A stretch of DNA of 54,047 bases from Tateyamaria omphalii (GTDB taxonomy: Bacteria; Pseudomonadota; Alphaproteobacteria; Rhodobacterales; Rhodobacteraceae): the NCBI RefSeq assembly GCF_001969365.1, contig NZ_CP019317.1:1-54047 (forward strand), read 5' to 3'. The position numbers and the translations under genes are program-made. Positions 18,590-27,036 of the stretch are shown in pieces (the first letter of the stretch is position 1; every line of letters starts with the position of its first letter). The notes under the pieces were generated by a model that did no database searches, was not told where the DNA came from, and saw only the letters and a list, made by a program, of their open reading frames with translations.

Positions 18590-18881
18590 TCTGCTTTGCC
18601 TCAACGTACCCAGGGTTCTTTGCCCAAGGCTTCATTAACTTTATCTATGCCTGCAGCGCCCATGAGCGGGAAAGCGCCACATCCGGACAGTCTGAAAAAA
18701 CCGGGCTGATGTGGCAATTGTGTCACGACAGCCACTCGTTCTTCTCCGAAGAGGTGAATCCGGCCCGCCTTCCCGTGCAGTATAATAGAAGCGCAAACAC
18801 AAAAAACACACCGCACAAAATGCGGGATAGAAGCTGGAATGCGCGAGGTGGCAGTTCGCATGTAATGGGAAAACGAGGCAA
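18590..18881. promoter_or_regulatory. Divergent intergenic region between algD and the lyase-like lipoprotein gene
   Basis: These 292 bases separate two divergent genes and must hold promoters for both the alginate-type operon (leftward) and the lipoprotein (rightward). The part around 18775-18830 is AT-rich compared with its surroundings. I cannot name a specific operator or a confident sigma-70 pair. Confidence 0.4.
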
Positions 18882-19832
18882 ATGCAGGTAATCAAGATTT
18901 GCAGCATGCTTGCTGCTTCAGCACTGTTAAGCGGCTGCCTGTCTGTTCTCGGACAAAATGTAACCCGCTTGAATACCGACAATGATGTACTGAGCGGCGT
19001 GGTCGTGCCGGATGGATATACCCGTCGCTTCAGTCCTGCGCCGCACAATTTTCGGTACGGTTTGAAAACTGCGGGCGATCCTGTGCGCTATGGTGAGCGT
19101 TCGGAACGCTTTGAGCTGCGCCACGGTGATTGCGGGGGTGCAGATTGCATCGAACCGCGGTCGCGGGCCGAAATCCAGATGACGGATGAGATCAATCCGG
19201 CAAGGATTGGACAGGACACTTGGTACAGCTACAGCTTCTACAACGCCACGGTCCCATCATTCACCAAAGACAACTCCCTGAGGCTGGTCTTTGGGCAATG
19301 GACCGTGGGTCGTGGCAATCAGCCTGTCTTCAGATTTATCCAGCTCGGGACAGACGAAGGTGAATTTGACGCATGCGATCCATCCATTTGCACAGAGACC
19401 GGAGCGGCTCGTGGCGACTTGGTCGTTCATCTGAGCGATATGGCCAATGCGCGCGCATGGTCTGCAGAGCAGAACAACGGGTACATTTGCCGTCTTTTTG
19501 ACATGGGCGCGCGTCGCGGCGGTTGGGTAGACATCACGGTCAACACCAATTTCGGCACCGGCTTGGATGGCTTTCTGCGGGTGTGGGTCGACGATACACT
19601 GATGTGCAATTACTCGGGTCCGCTGGTAAGCGAGCAAAGTGTTCGTACCGCCGCGTTCCCGCATCATCGTCGCGGCGTGTTTTCCAGCTGGAACAAGAGA
19701 TGGGAAAAAGCAACAAGCGGAGCGCGTCAGCCAAATCTGATCGTGTACTATGACGAGTTCAGAGCGGGGCTTTCACACGCAGAGACTGACGTTCGCACTG
19801 CGATTGCAGTTGGGTCAGCTCCTGTTGACTAG
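18882..19832 (+). CDS. Polysaccharide-lyase-like lipoprotein (heparin-lyase-I-type fold)
   Basis: This 316-residue protein begins with a lipoprotein signal (MQVIKICSMLAASALLSGC; lipobox LSGC), so it is probably anchored in a membrane. The body resembles the beta-jelly-roll polysaccharide lyases of Pfam type PF14099: RFELRHGDCGGADCIEPRSRAEI near residue 75, DTWYSYSFYN near 112, LVFGQWT near 131, and ITVNTNFGTGLDGFLRVWVDDTL near 215. It is divergent from algD, sharing a promoter region, which suggests control together with the exopolysaccharide operon and action on that polymer or a related uronate. Substrate and activity are unknown. The start has GAGG just upstream. Confidence 0.6.
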   Translation: MQVIKICSMLAASALLSGCLSVLGQNVTRLNTDNDVLSGVVVPDGYTRRFSPAPHNFRYGLKTAGDPVRYGERSERFELRHGDCGGADCIEPRSRAEIQMTDEINPARIGQDTWYSYSFYNATVPSFTKDNSLRLVFGQWTVGRGNQPVFRFIQLGTDEGEFDACDPSICTETGAARGDLVVHLSDMANARAWSAEQNNGYICRLFDMGARRGGWVDITVNTNFGTGLDGFLRVWVDDTLMCNYSGPLVSEQSVRTAAFPHHRRGVFSSWNKRWEKATSGARQPNLIVYYDEFRAGLSHAETDVRTAIAVGSAPVD

Positions 19833-20029
19833 GCCTTGATGTTGACGGTTGTCCCGTCTGCAAAGCTCAAGGTGAGAATACTGCCATCGACCGATACGAC
19901 GCCCTGCCCGGCCATGGAACCTTCGCTGCGTGCAAACCGCAATGCCCCATTTTGGCCAAGGATCGCGTGTGTGTCTTCGCCTGGTTCAACATCAATGGTC
20001 GTGACGCTTTGGTCTTTCGAATAGCGCAT
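19829..20029 (-). CDS. Small protein of unknown function
   Basis: A 66-residue reading frame (MRYSKDQSVTTIDVEPGEDT at the start) has an AAAAGGA ribosome site at good spacing before the ATG at 20029. It is acidic and strand-rich and ends in FADGTTVNIKA. The last bases overlap the stop of the convergent lipoprotein gene by four bases. It is not recognised. It could be a small soluble protein or the end of a decayed longer gene, since the frame stays open upstream to about 20239. Confidence 0.35.
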   Translation of the reverse strand: MRYSKDQSVTTIDVEPGEDTHAILGQNGALRFARSEGSMAGQGVVSVDGSILTLSFADGTTVNIKA

Positions 20030-20467
20030 GACGTGGTCCTTTTCAGCAGCATCGTGCAAAAGGTCGGTTGGCTTCCGTACACGATCATCTTTGGTACGGC
20101 CTTCCCACTTGCCGCACGACACGTATTCCCCAACGTGTAAGTACCGCGATCGAAGCCTTTCTGGCAAGAGTATGGCGCGCTTTCGGCAAGACCGCGCACA
20201 ATTTTGATGATGCCATGTGACCTGTGAGGCGGTCGCCACAATGATTCCAAGAATAAGGGACTTGTTCTGGCTCTACATGACACCGCTGGTACATTTGCGT
20301 TCCGCAGGTATCCATCTCATTTCAGACAACTTGGCTTCCGCGACCTCAATGGGCGGCCATACCCTGTTTTGTATGCTCTACGTTTGGGGGGCACCAACTT
20401 CATTCTGCGGCTTGCCATCGTTGCCATCAGCGTTCCTTGGATAGTCCTCAATCGCCTCTCTGACAGT
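20030..20467. other. Stretch without a convincing gene
   Basis: Nothing here is supported as a gene. An open plus-strand frame from 20228 to about 20560 reads protein-like text (for example FRRYPSHFRQLGFRDLNGRP) but has no start with a ribosome site and runs across the partition site, so it may be a remnant. The repABC upstream control sites begin right after this stretch. Confidence 0.4.
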
Positions 20468-20483
20468 GTTTACAGCTGTAAAC
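20468..20483. promoter_or_regulatory. parS: parS-type partition palindrome upstream of repA
   Basis: A perfect 16-base palindrome, GTTTACAGCTGTAAAC, fits the GTTNNNNGCNNNNAAC consensus known for repABC plasmids of alphaproteobacteria. It lies about 150 bases before repA and is the expected binding site for the RepB partition protein. Confidence 0.85.
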
Positions 20484-20499
20484 TCTTGTCGAATACGCA

Positions 20500-20545
20500 T
20501 CGCCGATATAGTTTGCAGCCGTCGCTTCAGACACTATATCGGCGA
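20500..20545. repeat. Inverted repeat in the repA upstream region
   Basis: Two 13-base arms, TCGCCGATATAGT and ACTATATCGGCGA, are exact reverse complements separated by 20 bases. It sits between parS and repA. Such a dyad could be the operator bound by RepA (with RepB) for autoregulation of the rep operon. A hairpin in the leader RNA is the other possibility. Confidence 0.6.
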
Positions 20546-20630
20546 AAATCCTTGACTTAGCGCAGTGAATCACGACTGGTAAGGCCAAGTGGCGTGAAAA
20601 AGGCCATATTTTGAGTTTTGAGGCAACCGC

Positions 20631-21815
20631 ATGATTCCAGTGACACCAATCGCGACAGAAAGACCGTCGGCTCTCGCCGCTGACATTTCGGAGCGTTTGA
20701 CCCTCGCTATCCGGGAGCATTTGCTGTCGGCGTTTGCTCCGGACAATACAAAAACGCTTCGGCTTTTCTCTGCACCTGAAACAGCGGAACTGTTGGGTGT
20801 TTCGGGGCAATTCATGCGAAAGGTCCATTCCGAAGGTACTCTGCCTGAGCCTGCGGAAAACCGCGGCGGTCGGCGGTATTACACTGCGCAAGAGATATGG
20901 GATGCGCGTCACGTCCTGGAGCAGTCGTCGCGGAAACCTGGCAAATACACGCCGCAGCGTGCCGAAGGCGAGAAGCTTCAGGTCTGGCAACTGATGAACT
21001 TCAAAGGCGGCAGCAGCAAAAGCACGACGACCATCCACCTTGCACACTATTTTGCATTGCGCGGTTACCGCGTTCTTGTGGTCGATTTAGACCCGCAAGG
21101 CTCACTTACGTCTATGTGCGGTATCAGCCCTGAAATCGAATTTGACGGGCTGACCATCTACGACGCGATAAAATACGACGATCCTGTCGATATGCGTGAT
21201 GTGGTTGCGCCCACCTACTTTCCTGGACTCTCCATCGCGCCATCTCGGTTGATGTTGTCGGAGTTCGAAACAGAGTCGGCGGTGCATTCGGATGCGGAGC
21301 AACCGTTTTTCACCCGCATCCGAAACGCAATCGCTCAGGTCGAAAACGACTTTGACATCGTGCTGATCGACAGCCCGCCGCAACTTGGATTTTTGACGAT
21401 CTCCGGTATGGCGGCTGCCAGCTCGCTGATTGTTCCGCTCACACCGTCCATGCTTGATGTCTCGTCCACTGCGCAATTCCTGGAGTTGGCCGGTGCCTAC
21501 ATGGAGGTGATCGAAGACGCCGGTGCATCATTGAACTACGATCACTTCAAATTCCTGATCACGCGGGACGAGCCGACCGACATTCCGTCTCAGCAGCTGA
21601 CATCGTTCATGCGCGCGCTGTTTCAGGACAGGGTGATGTCTGCGACAGCTCTGAAAAGCACCGCGATCAGTGATGCCACGATGCTCAAGCAATCCATCTA
21701 CGAGGTTGTTCGTTCCGAGATGACACGTTCGACCTATGATCGGGCGAAATCATCAATGGATGCAGTCGGATCCGAGGTTAAGCAGATGCTGCATGATGCG
21801 TGGGGTCGAGTATAA
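20631..21815 (+). CDS. repA: Plasmid partition ATPase RepA (ParA family)
   Basis: This 394-residue protein starts at the ATG at 20631, eight bases after GAGG. A helix-turn-helix region lies at about residues 45-85 (ETAELLGVSGQFMRKVHSEG). The deviant Walker A motif follows at about residue 124 (FKGGSSKSTTT), then VDLDPQGSLTS and IDSPPQLGFLT, typical of ParA ATPases. With RepB and parS it segregates the plasmid, and it normally represses its own operon. Its stop TAA overlaps the repB ATG by one base, as expected for this operon. Confidence 0.95.
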   Translation: MIPVTPIATERPSALAADISERLTLAIREHLLSAFAPDNTKTLRLFSAPETAELLGVSGQFMRKVHSEGTLPEPAENRGGRRYYTAQEIWDARHVLEQSSRKPGKYTPQRAEGEKLQVWQLMNFKGGSSKSTTTIHLAHYFALRGYRVLVVDLDPQGSLTSMCGISPEIEFDGLTIYDAIKYDDPVDMRDVVAPTYFPGLSIAPSRLMLSEFETESAVHSDAEQPFFTRIRNAIAQVENDFDIVLIDSPPQLGFLTISGMAAASSLIVPLTPSMLDVSSTAQFLELAGAYMEVIEDAGASLNYDHFKFLITRDEPTDIPSQQLTSFMRALFQDRVMSATALKSTAISDATMLKQSIYEVVRSEMTRSTYDRAKSSMDAVGSEVKQMLHDAWGRV

Positions 21816-22780
21816 TGGCACGCAAGTCACTCAAGGACCTGTCGGGAATTGCGAATACGATAGCTCGGTCTGGTGCGAAACCGGTCGAACGGTCGGCCCG
21901 TATCAGCGCGCCGGCGTTGGGTGCTCTGCAAGGGTCTCTGGCGGCTATCCGTGAGATTGATCCGGAGCTGATTGATGACTGGGGGCCCATTGACCGGTTG
22001 ACCGAGTTTACAACTGTAAACACTGATGAGGATGCAGAAAGCTTTGATGCCCTGAAGCAGAGCATCCGTGACGGCGGACAACAGGTCCCAATCCTTGTTC
22101 GAAGGTCAAAGACCGAAGGCCGATACGAAGCGATTTATGGCCGACGGCGCCTTAGAGCTTGTCGAGAGCTTGGTGTAAAAGTCCGCGCCAACATTCAAGA
22201 TCTGGATGATACAACGGCGCTTTTGGCAAAGGGCTTAGAAAATGCTGCGCGCCGCAACTTGTCTTTTTATGAAAAGGCACGGTTTGCTGAGGCCATTCGG
22301 GCGGCTGGATATGACGCTGCAACGGTTCGCCAGGTCTTGAACCTTTCGAAGTCGGGCCATTCTCATTTGACCAAGGTCACTGACGGGGTGCCCACCGAAG
22401 TTGGTGATCAGATTGGTTCAGCCCCCAAATCAGGCAGACCAAAATGGACCGCTCTTGCAGATGCATTTGGGGCCAAGCGATTGACCAGTGCGTCAGCTTT
22501 GAAGGTCTTGCAAAACAATCTGGCGGTTGGCTCGGACGAGCGTGTGGAGCTGCTGCTGAAAGAGGCCAGCAGACGCGGAGCCAAGCAGGGTGGACCAGCA
22601 CAGCAGGTGGTGCCGATTGCAGGTGTGTCTGTGAAGGCTAGCAGAGCGGCTGTGACACTCACCGCCAAAAAGAGCGGGGCAAGCGCGGCTTTCGCTGCCT
22701 GGTTGGAAGACAACTTGGAAGACATCATTATCAGATCCCACGCGGAGTTCGAAAAAATGAACACGCAGGATGACAGTTGA
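21815..22780 (+). CDS. repB: Plasmid partition protein RepB (ParB family)
   Basis: This 321-residue protein has a ParB/Spo0J N-terminal domain at about residues 70-160: QSIRDGGQQVPILVRRS, then the GRYEAIYGRRRLRACRELG signature and LENAARRNLSFYEKA. A helix-turn-helix near TVRQVLNLSKSGHSHLTK should bind parS. The start is the ATG at 21815, overlapping the repA stop, in preference to the GTG at 21800. A parS-like palindrome lies within its own coding sequence at 22006-22021. Confidence 0.94.
   Translation: MARKSLKDLSGIANTIARSGAKPVERSARISAPALGALQGSLAAIREIDPELIDDWGPIDRLTEFTTVNTDEDAESFDALKQSIRDGGQQVPILVRRSKTEGRYEAIYGRRRLRACRELGVKVRANIQDLDDTTALLAKGLENAARRNLSFYEKARFAEAIRAAGYDAATVRQVLNLSKSGHSHLTKVTDGVPTEVGDQIGSAPKSGRPKWTALADAFGAKRLTSASALKVLQNNLAVGSDERVELLLKEASRRGAKQGGPAQQVVPIAGVSVKASRAAVTLTAKKSGASAAFAAWLEDNLEDIIIRSHAEFEKMNTQDDS
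22006..22021. promoter_or_regulatory. Second parS-like palindrome inside repB
   Basis: GTTTACAACTGTAAAC differs from the perfect upstream site by one base (AC for GC at the centre). It is located in the repB reading frame. A second site close to the first could help spreading or bridging of RepB, or autoregulation. Confidence 0.6.
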
Positions 22781-22805
22781 GGACGAGCAGAAAGGAGGAC
22801 GTCAG

Positions 22806-22840
22806 AAAAAGAAACCCCCGAAACCGAGGTCTCGAGGGCT
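22806..22840 (-). terminator. Terminator of the antisense incompatibility RNA
   Basis: Read on the minus strand, CCCTCGA pairs with TTTCGGGGG around a short loop and is followed by TTTCTTTTT. This is a Rho-independent terminator at the 3' end of the RNA that runs against the repB-repC leader. Confidence 0.65.
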
Positions 22841-22870
22841 GTCGAGCAAAGCTCAACTCTTAGATTAGAC
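22806..22870 (-). ncRNA. Counter-transcribed RNA controlling repC
   Basis: In repABC plasmids a small antisense RNA between repB and repC limits RepC synthesis and sets incompatibility. The 172-base repB-repC gap here has a minus-strand promoter at 22877-22905, a second small hairpin (GAGCTTTGCTC at about 22844-22857) and a terminator at 22806-22840. The predicted transcript is about 65 bases, a usual size. The end points are estimates. Confidence 0.7.
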
Positions 22871-22876
22871 ACCTAG

Positions 22877-22905
22877 AGCGTAGCAGCCCCCGAATCGCTG
22901 AACAA
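22877..22905 (-). promoter_or_regulatory. Promoter of the antisense RNA
   Basis: On the minus strand, TTGTTC (22905-22900) and TACGCT (22882-22877) are separated by exactly 17 bases, a good sigma-70 spacing. Transcription should start near 22870. Confidence 0.6.
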
Positions 22906-22952
22906 GAAAAAACGCTTCTGAGCGAACGGGATTTCTTTATCTGCTGCGCATT

Positions 22953-24321
22953 ATGAAACATTTTGACAGTGCTCCAACCGGGGCAACTGGGATTGTTAAA
23001 TCTCAGAACGCTTCCGCTTTGCCCAAAAGCGACCGGTCAACTGGTTGGCGAAAGGCAAGCGTGAAGTTGGCGGTGTCCGAAAAGCTGGCCCACGTCGGCG
23101 AACGCGCAAGCGTTTCTAAATCCGATGCCTTCGTCGCTGCCAAGCGGGTAGGTGCCCATATCGGGCTCAAAGCCAGTGACGTCATGCTCCTAGATACGCT
23201 GGGCGCCTTCACGCAGCCCCAGGACTGGGAGGAAAACCGGCGTCCCATCGTCTGGGTCTCAAACGCTTTTTTGATGGAGCAGACGGGTTTTTTCGCTGTC
23301 AGCATTGAAACGCCACGCAAGACGACTGGCCGAAATCGGCGTGATTGCGTTCAAGGACAGTCCAAACGGCAAGCGGTGGGGCAGGCGGAACGAAGAGGGC
23401 TACATCATCGAAGCCTATGGTTTCGATCTATCGCCTCTTGCTGCCCGTGTTGAAGAGTTCACTGAGCTTTACGCAAAAGTTAAATCTGAACGGATGCAAT
23501 GCCAGCGCCTGAGGCGACAGATTACCGTGGCAAGGCGCATCATCCGTGCGCGGATCGAAGACGCGCTTAGGAGCGGTTTAAGCGGCGCGTGGGGATCACT
23601 TCTGGATCGTTTCGAAGAGCTTTTGACGCGGCTTCCCGGGGCGCGTGGGACCGTCACTACTTTGAAAGAAATCGTTGATCGGCTTGCAACGCTGCAGGAG
23701 TGTGTTGAGCGGACGTATCTTAGTGCCGGAGTTGGTTCGGATAATGCCGATGACGTGGCTGATCATGCAGAACCCTTGAAGCAGCAATCTTGTAAAATGG
23801 ACCCCAAGGTAACCATTTTTGAACCGCACATACTAACTACAAATGAACAACATTCAGTAACCTGTAATCGCTCAGAAACTGAGCAAGCAGCAAGCGTGAA
23901 CTCTGACAGGACAACCGTCGATCAGTTTGCGATGTCAGAAGGGGAAGGGCAGGGGGAACCAGTACCTGCCTCCTGCCGTAGACCTGCCGTGGATATCCAA
24001 ACAATCATGCAAGCCTGTCCTGAATTCGCCTATTGGTCCCGAAGCATTGGCGGATATCTGAAGGATTGGAGTGATTTTTACCGCGTTGCAGGAGATTTGA
24101 AAAAGATCATTGGCGTCTCCGACCACGCTTGGCTGGCTGCCCAAGAGGCAATGGGCAAACAGATGGCAGCCGCGGCTATGGCGCTTGTGTTTGACAAGCA
24201 TGCCAAGGGAGAGGTGAGTTCGGCCGGCGGATACCTTCGCGGCATGACGCAAAAAGCAGGGGCAGGGGAGTTACATCTGGAACGGAGCTTCTACGGCCGA
24301 TTGAGTGAGCAGGCGGCGTAA
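22953..24321 (+). pseudogene. repC: Replication initiator RepC, interrupted by one frameshift
   Basis: RepC initiates replication of repABC plasmids, with the origin normally inside its own gene. The N-terminal part carries DNA-binding blocks (VAAKRVGAHIGLKASDVMLL, then WVSNAFLMEQTGF). At 23287-23293 there is a run of six T. Removing one T joins TGF to SLSALKRHARRLAEIGVIAF and gives a full protein of about 455 residues, the normal RepC length. The C-terminal part has an acidic linker and ends with the typical helical domain (WLAAQEAMGKQMAAAAMALV). As the only initiator in the window it should be functional, so the extra T is more likely a sequence error than a mutation. The T2SS gene gspF ends 40 bases downstream on the other strand. 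Confidence 0.85.
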
Positions 24322-24361
24322 GTCGCTTGCGGAACCCTCGCAAATCGGCGGCACGACTGCC

Positions 24362-25579
24362 TCAGCTTGCCACGACTGCCTGCAGATCAAAGATTGGCAG
24401 CAACACCGACAGAACAATGATCAAGACAAACCCACCAACAACCATCATCAGAACCGGTTCAAGGAGAGCGGCCAGACGTTTGCGTTCAATGCTCAACCCG
24501 TTTTCAACCAAGACGGCGCTACGATCAGTCATGCGAGCCAGCCGCACTGACGCTTCACCGGCTCGGATCAACTGTCGCGCGACTGACGGTATAATGCTGA
24601 GCCGATCAAGCGCTTTGGACAGCGTTTCGCCTTGTCGAATAGCAACACAGACCGCATCCGCCTCAGCCCGAAACCTGTCTATTGTCAGCACTCTGGCGGC
24701 ATTCTCTGCCGCCGAGAGAACCGAATGCTTTGCCCCAAGGATCAATGCGAGTGTGCGCAAATATTGCACGGCAGCGGCCAGCCGCATAAAGCGTCCGATC
24801 AGTGGCATTTGCAGCAGCAGCCGGTCGCGTTTGGTCCGTAAGGGGTGCACAATCCTGGCGGCGAAGATCAGGCATAGAATGACAACGATAACAACACTAA
24901 GCCCGAGCACGTTTCTTTGTATCCAGTCGCTGACCGCTAGCACATTCTGAGTGATCGTCGGCAGCGGTCTGCCTGTGACTTCGAACATTGCGACGATTTC
25001 AGGGGCTACACTTACCATAAGGATGCCGCAAACAAGAAGGGATACGGCCGCCACAAAGCCCGGGTAGATGAGTGCGCTGGTGATCTGTGCCCGGTCGGTG
25101 CCGCGCGTTTCCAAGAATTCAGCAAGTGCTTCGAATACAGTTGGCAAGTCACCAGCTGTCTCGCCAGCGTGCACAGCGGCCGTAAAGTAGGGGGCGAAAC
25201 CAGCGCCCGACTGCGCCAGTGCCTCGGACAGTGGCGCGCCATCCATCAAGGACGCGCGAGCGCGGGCAGCCACTGTGTCCAGGGTACCTTGTCCGCCCTC
25301 CCGAACCGCTTCAAGTGCAGCCTCCACCGGCAGTTCCGCGCCCAAGAGGACAGCCATTTGCCTTGTGAATACTGCTTGCAGATCGGGACTGAGCCTGGCT
25401 GTGCGTTGCCCGGAAAATGCAGCACGCCAGCCGCCGCCAGAATCACGCAGCTCAAGATGCGAGACATATAATCCTTGTTCCTGAAGCTGTGCGGCGGCGT
25501 GGCTTTCGGTTTCTGCGATTATCGTGCCGTTCCGGCGCTTGCCTGCGTTTGTAAAGGCAGTGTAGCCATACGCGTTCAC
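24362..25579 (-). CDS. gspF: Type II secretion inner-membrane platform protein GspF
   Basis: This 405-residue protein starts MNAYGYTAFTNAGKRRNGTI as GspF proteins do. It has two T2SS-F domains, one at about residues 70-190 (FTRQMAVLLGAELPVEAALE) and one at about 270-395 (YLRTLALILGAKHSVLSAAE), each followed by membrane segments, with a last helix at VLMMVVGGFVLIIVLSVLLP. It forms the membrane base that couples the GspE ATPase to pseudopilus growth. The start overlaps the gspE stop (ATGA). Confidence 0.95.
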   Translation of the reverse strand: MNAYGYTAFTNAGKRRNGTIIAETESHAAAQLQEQGLYVSHLELRDSGGGWRAAFSGQRTARLSPDLQAVFTRQMAVLLGAELPVEAALEAVREGGQGTLDTVAARARASLMDGAPLSEALAQSGAGFAPYFTAAVHAGETAGDLPTVFEALAEFLETRGTDRAQITSALIYPGFVAAVSLLVCGILMVSVAPEIVAMFEVTGRPLPTITQNVLAVSDWIQRNVLGLSVVIVVILCLIFAARIVHPLRTKRDRLLLQMPLIGRFMRLAAAVQYLRTLALILGAKHSVLSAAENAARVLTIDRFRAEADAVCVAIRQGETLSKALDRLSIIPSVARQLIRAGEASVRLARMTDRSAVLVENGLSIERKRLAALLEPVLMMVVGGFVLIIVLSVLLPIFDLQAVVAS

Positions 25580-27036
25580 GCGACATCCCCGACAACGCGC
25601 AATGTCTCGTCCAGCGTGGTGCGGCCAGCTGCGACCTCAAGCAGGCCCTGACCGATCAATGTTTCGGTTTCACCCAAGGCCAACGCCATCAGGTCTGTTT
25701 CATTTGCGCCGCGATCTATCGCTTGGCGCAGGGCGTCGCCAATCTCAATCATTTCGAAGATACCTACTCGGCCCGAATATCCTGCGCCGTTGCAGGATGC
25801 ACAACCGACTGCGTCGAAAATCACGTCGGGGATGGTCATGTTATGGCGCAGGAAATGCGCAGCGTCATCATCGGTGGATCGACGCGGTTTGGCGCATTCC
25901 GTGCACAGGCGGCGCAGAAGCCGCTGTGCGATTACACCGCGCACGGTGGCGGCGATCAGAAAGTTGTCCAACCCCAGATCACGCAAGCGCACGACGGCGC
26001 CCACCGATCCATTCGCGTGCAACGACGACAGAACCAAATGCCCGGTCAGTGCGGCTTGACTAGCGACTGTCGCAGTTTCGGCATCCCTGATCTCGCCCAC
26101 AAGTATGACATCCGGATCTTGCCGGAGTGTCGCCCGCAGACCTGCCGCAAATGTCATTCCGATTTCAGCGTTGATTTGCGATTGGCTGACGCCCTGCAGG
26201 TCGTACTCAATCGGGTCCTCTACCGTTACGATGTTGCGTTCATCGCGATTGGCAAGCTGCAACAGCGAATACAGGGTCGTGGTCTTACCTGCACCTGTCG
26301 GCCCGGTGGCAAGGATGATGCCGTTGGGCATGGCGGCCATCCGTTCCAGCAGTGCGACTTGTTTGTCTGAAAGCCCCAGATCGGCCAATGGGCGCAAGCC
26401 GGAGGATCGGTCCAGAATCCGCAGAACGATACGCTCTCCATAATTGCCGGGCAGCGACGATACCCGCGTGTCGATCATACGCCCGCCAAGCGAAAGGGGG
26501 ATGCGTCCGTCTTGTGGCAACCGCGTCTCGGCGATATCGAGGCCGGCCATGACTTTCAGCCGAGAGACAATGCGTCTCACGGGTACGTCAGACCTGTGCA
26601 TGACCGGTTGAAGAAAGCCGTCTATGCGCATGCGGATGCGCAAACCGTCTTCGGAAGGTTCCAAGTGCAGGTCGGACGCCCCCGACGTGACCGCACGGCG
26701 CAGGACCTGGTTGACCAGCTGGATCACCGGAGCTTCCGAGCTGTCCTCGAGCAAGTCGCGCTGGCGGGTGGTGTCTGTCCCATCTTCGAGGTCGAAGAGC
26801 AGGGTGTCCGTGGATGTCTCTTCCTCTCCGGTCCCCGACTGATAGATACGGGCCAGTTCAAGCGCAAACGTTTCCTGGTCAACCATGTCTGGAATTGGCA
26901 TCCGATGTGAACCCAAACGCCGCTGCGCTTCGCGCAGACCGATGGTGCTGGCTTGCGGGCCAATGACCAACCGTGAGCCATCCAGAATGACCTGCTGGTC
27001 ACGCGCAAAGGCAAATGGCAGTCTAATTTTCGTCAA
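25576..27036 (-). CDS. gspE: Type II secretion ATPase GspE
   Basis: The hexameric ATPase powers pseudopilus assembly. Walker A is GPTGAGKTTT (about residue 245), the Asp box is VTVEDPIEY, Walker B is VILVGEIRDAE and the His box is TGHLVLSSLHANG. A four-Cys zinc knuckle (CTECAKP and CASCNGAGYSG) is kept near residues 380-435. The N-terminus LPFAFARDQQVIL is usual. The start is probably the TTG at 27036, just inside the gspD stop; the reading frame stays open to 27105, but a start that far upstream would overlap gspD by about 80 bases. That gives about 486 residues. Confidence 0.93.
   Translation of the reverse strand: MTKIRLPFAFARDQQVILDGSRLVIGPQASTIGLREAQRRLGSHRMPIPDMVDQETFALELARIYQSGTGEEETSTDTLLFDLEDGTDTTRQRDLLEDSSEAPVIQLVNQVLRRAVTSGASDLHLEPSEDGLRIRMRIDGFLQPVMHRSDVPVRRIVSRLKVMAGLDIAETRLPQDGRIPLSLGGRMIDTRVSSLPGNYGERIVLRILDRSSGLRPLADLGLSDKQVALLERMAAMPNGIILATGPTGAGKTTTLYSLLQLANRDERNIVTVEDPIEYDLQGVSQSQINAEIGMTFAAGLRATLRQDPDVILVGEIRDAETATVASQAALTGHLVLSSLHANGSVGAVVRLRDLGLDNFLIAATVRGVIAQRLLRRLCTECAKPRRSTDDDAAHFLRHNMTIPDVIFDAVGCASCNGAGYSGRVGIFEMIEIGDALRQAIDRGANETDLMALALGETETLIGQGLLEVAAGRTTLDETLRVVGDVA

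Noticed and set aside
20217..20560. Open plus-strand frames before repA
   Set aside because: No start with a ribosome site, no recognised domain, and overlap with parS and the inverted repeat. Treated as possible remnant only.
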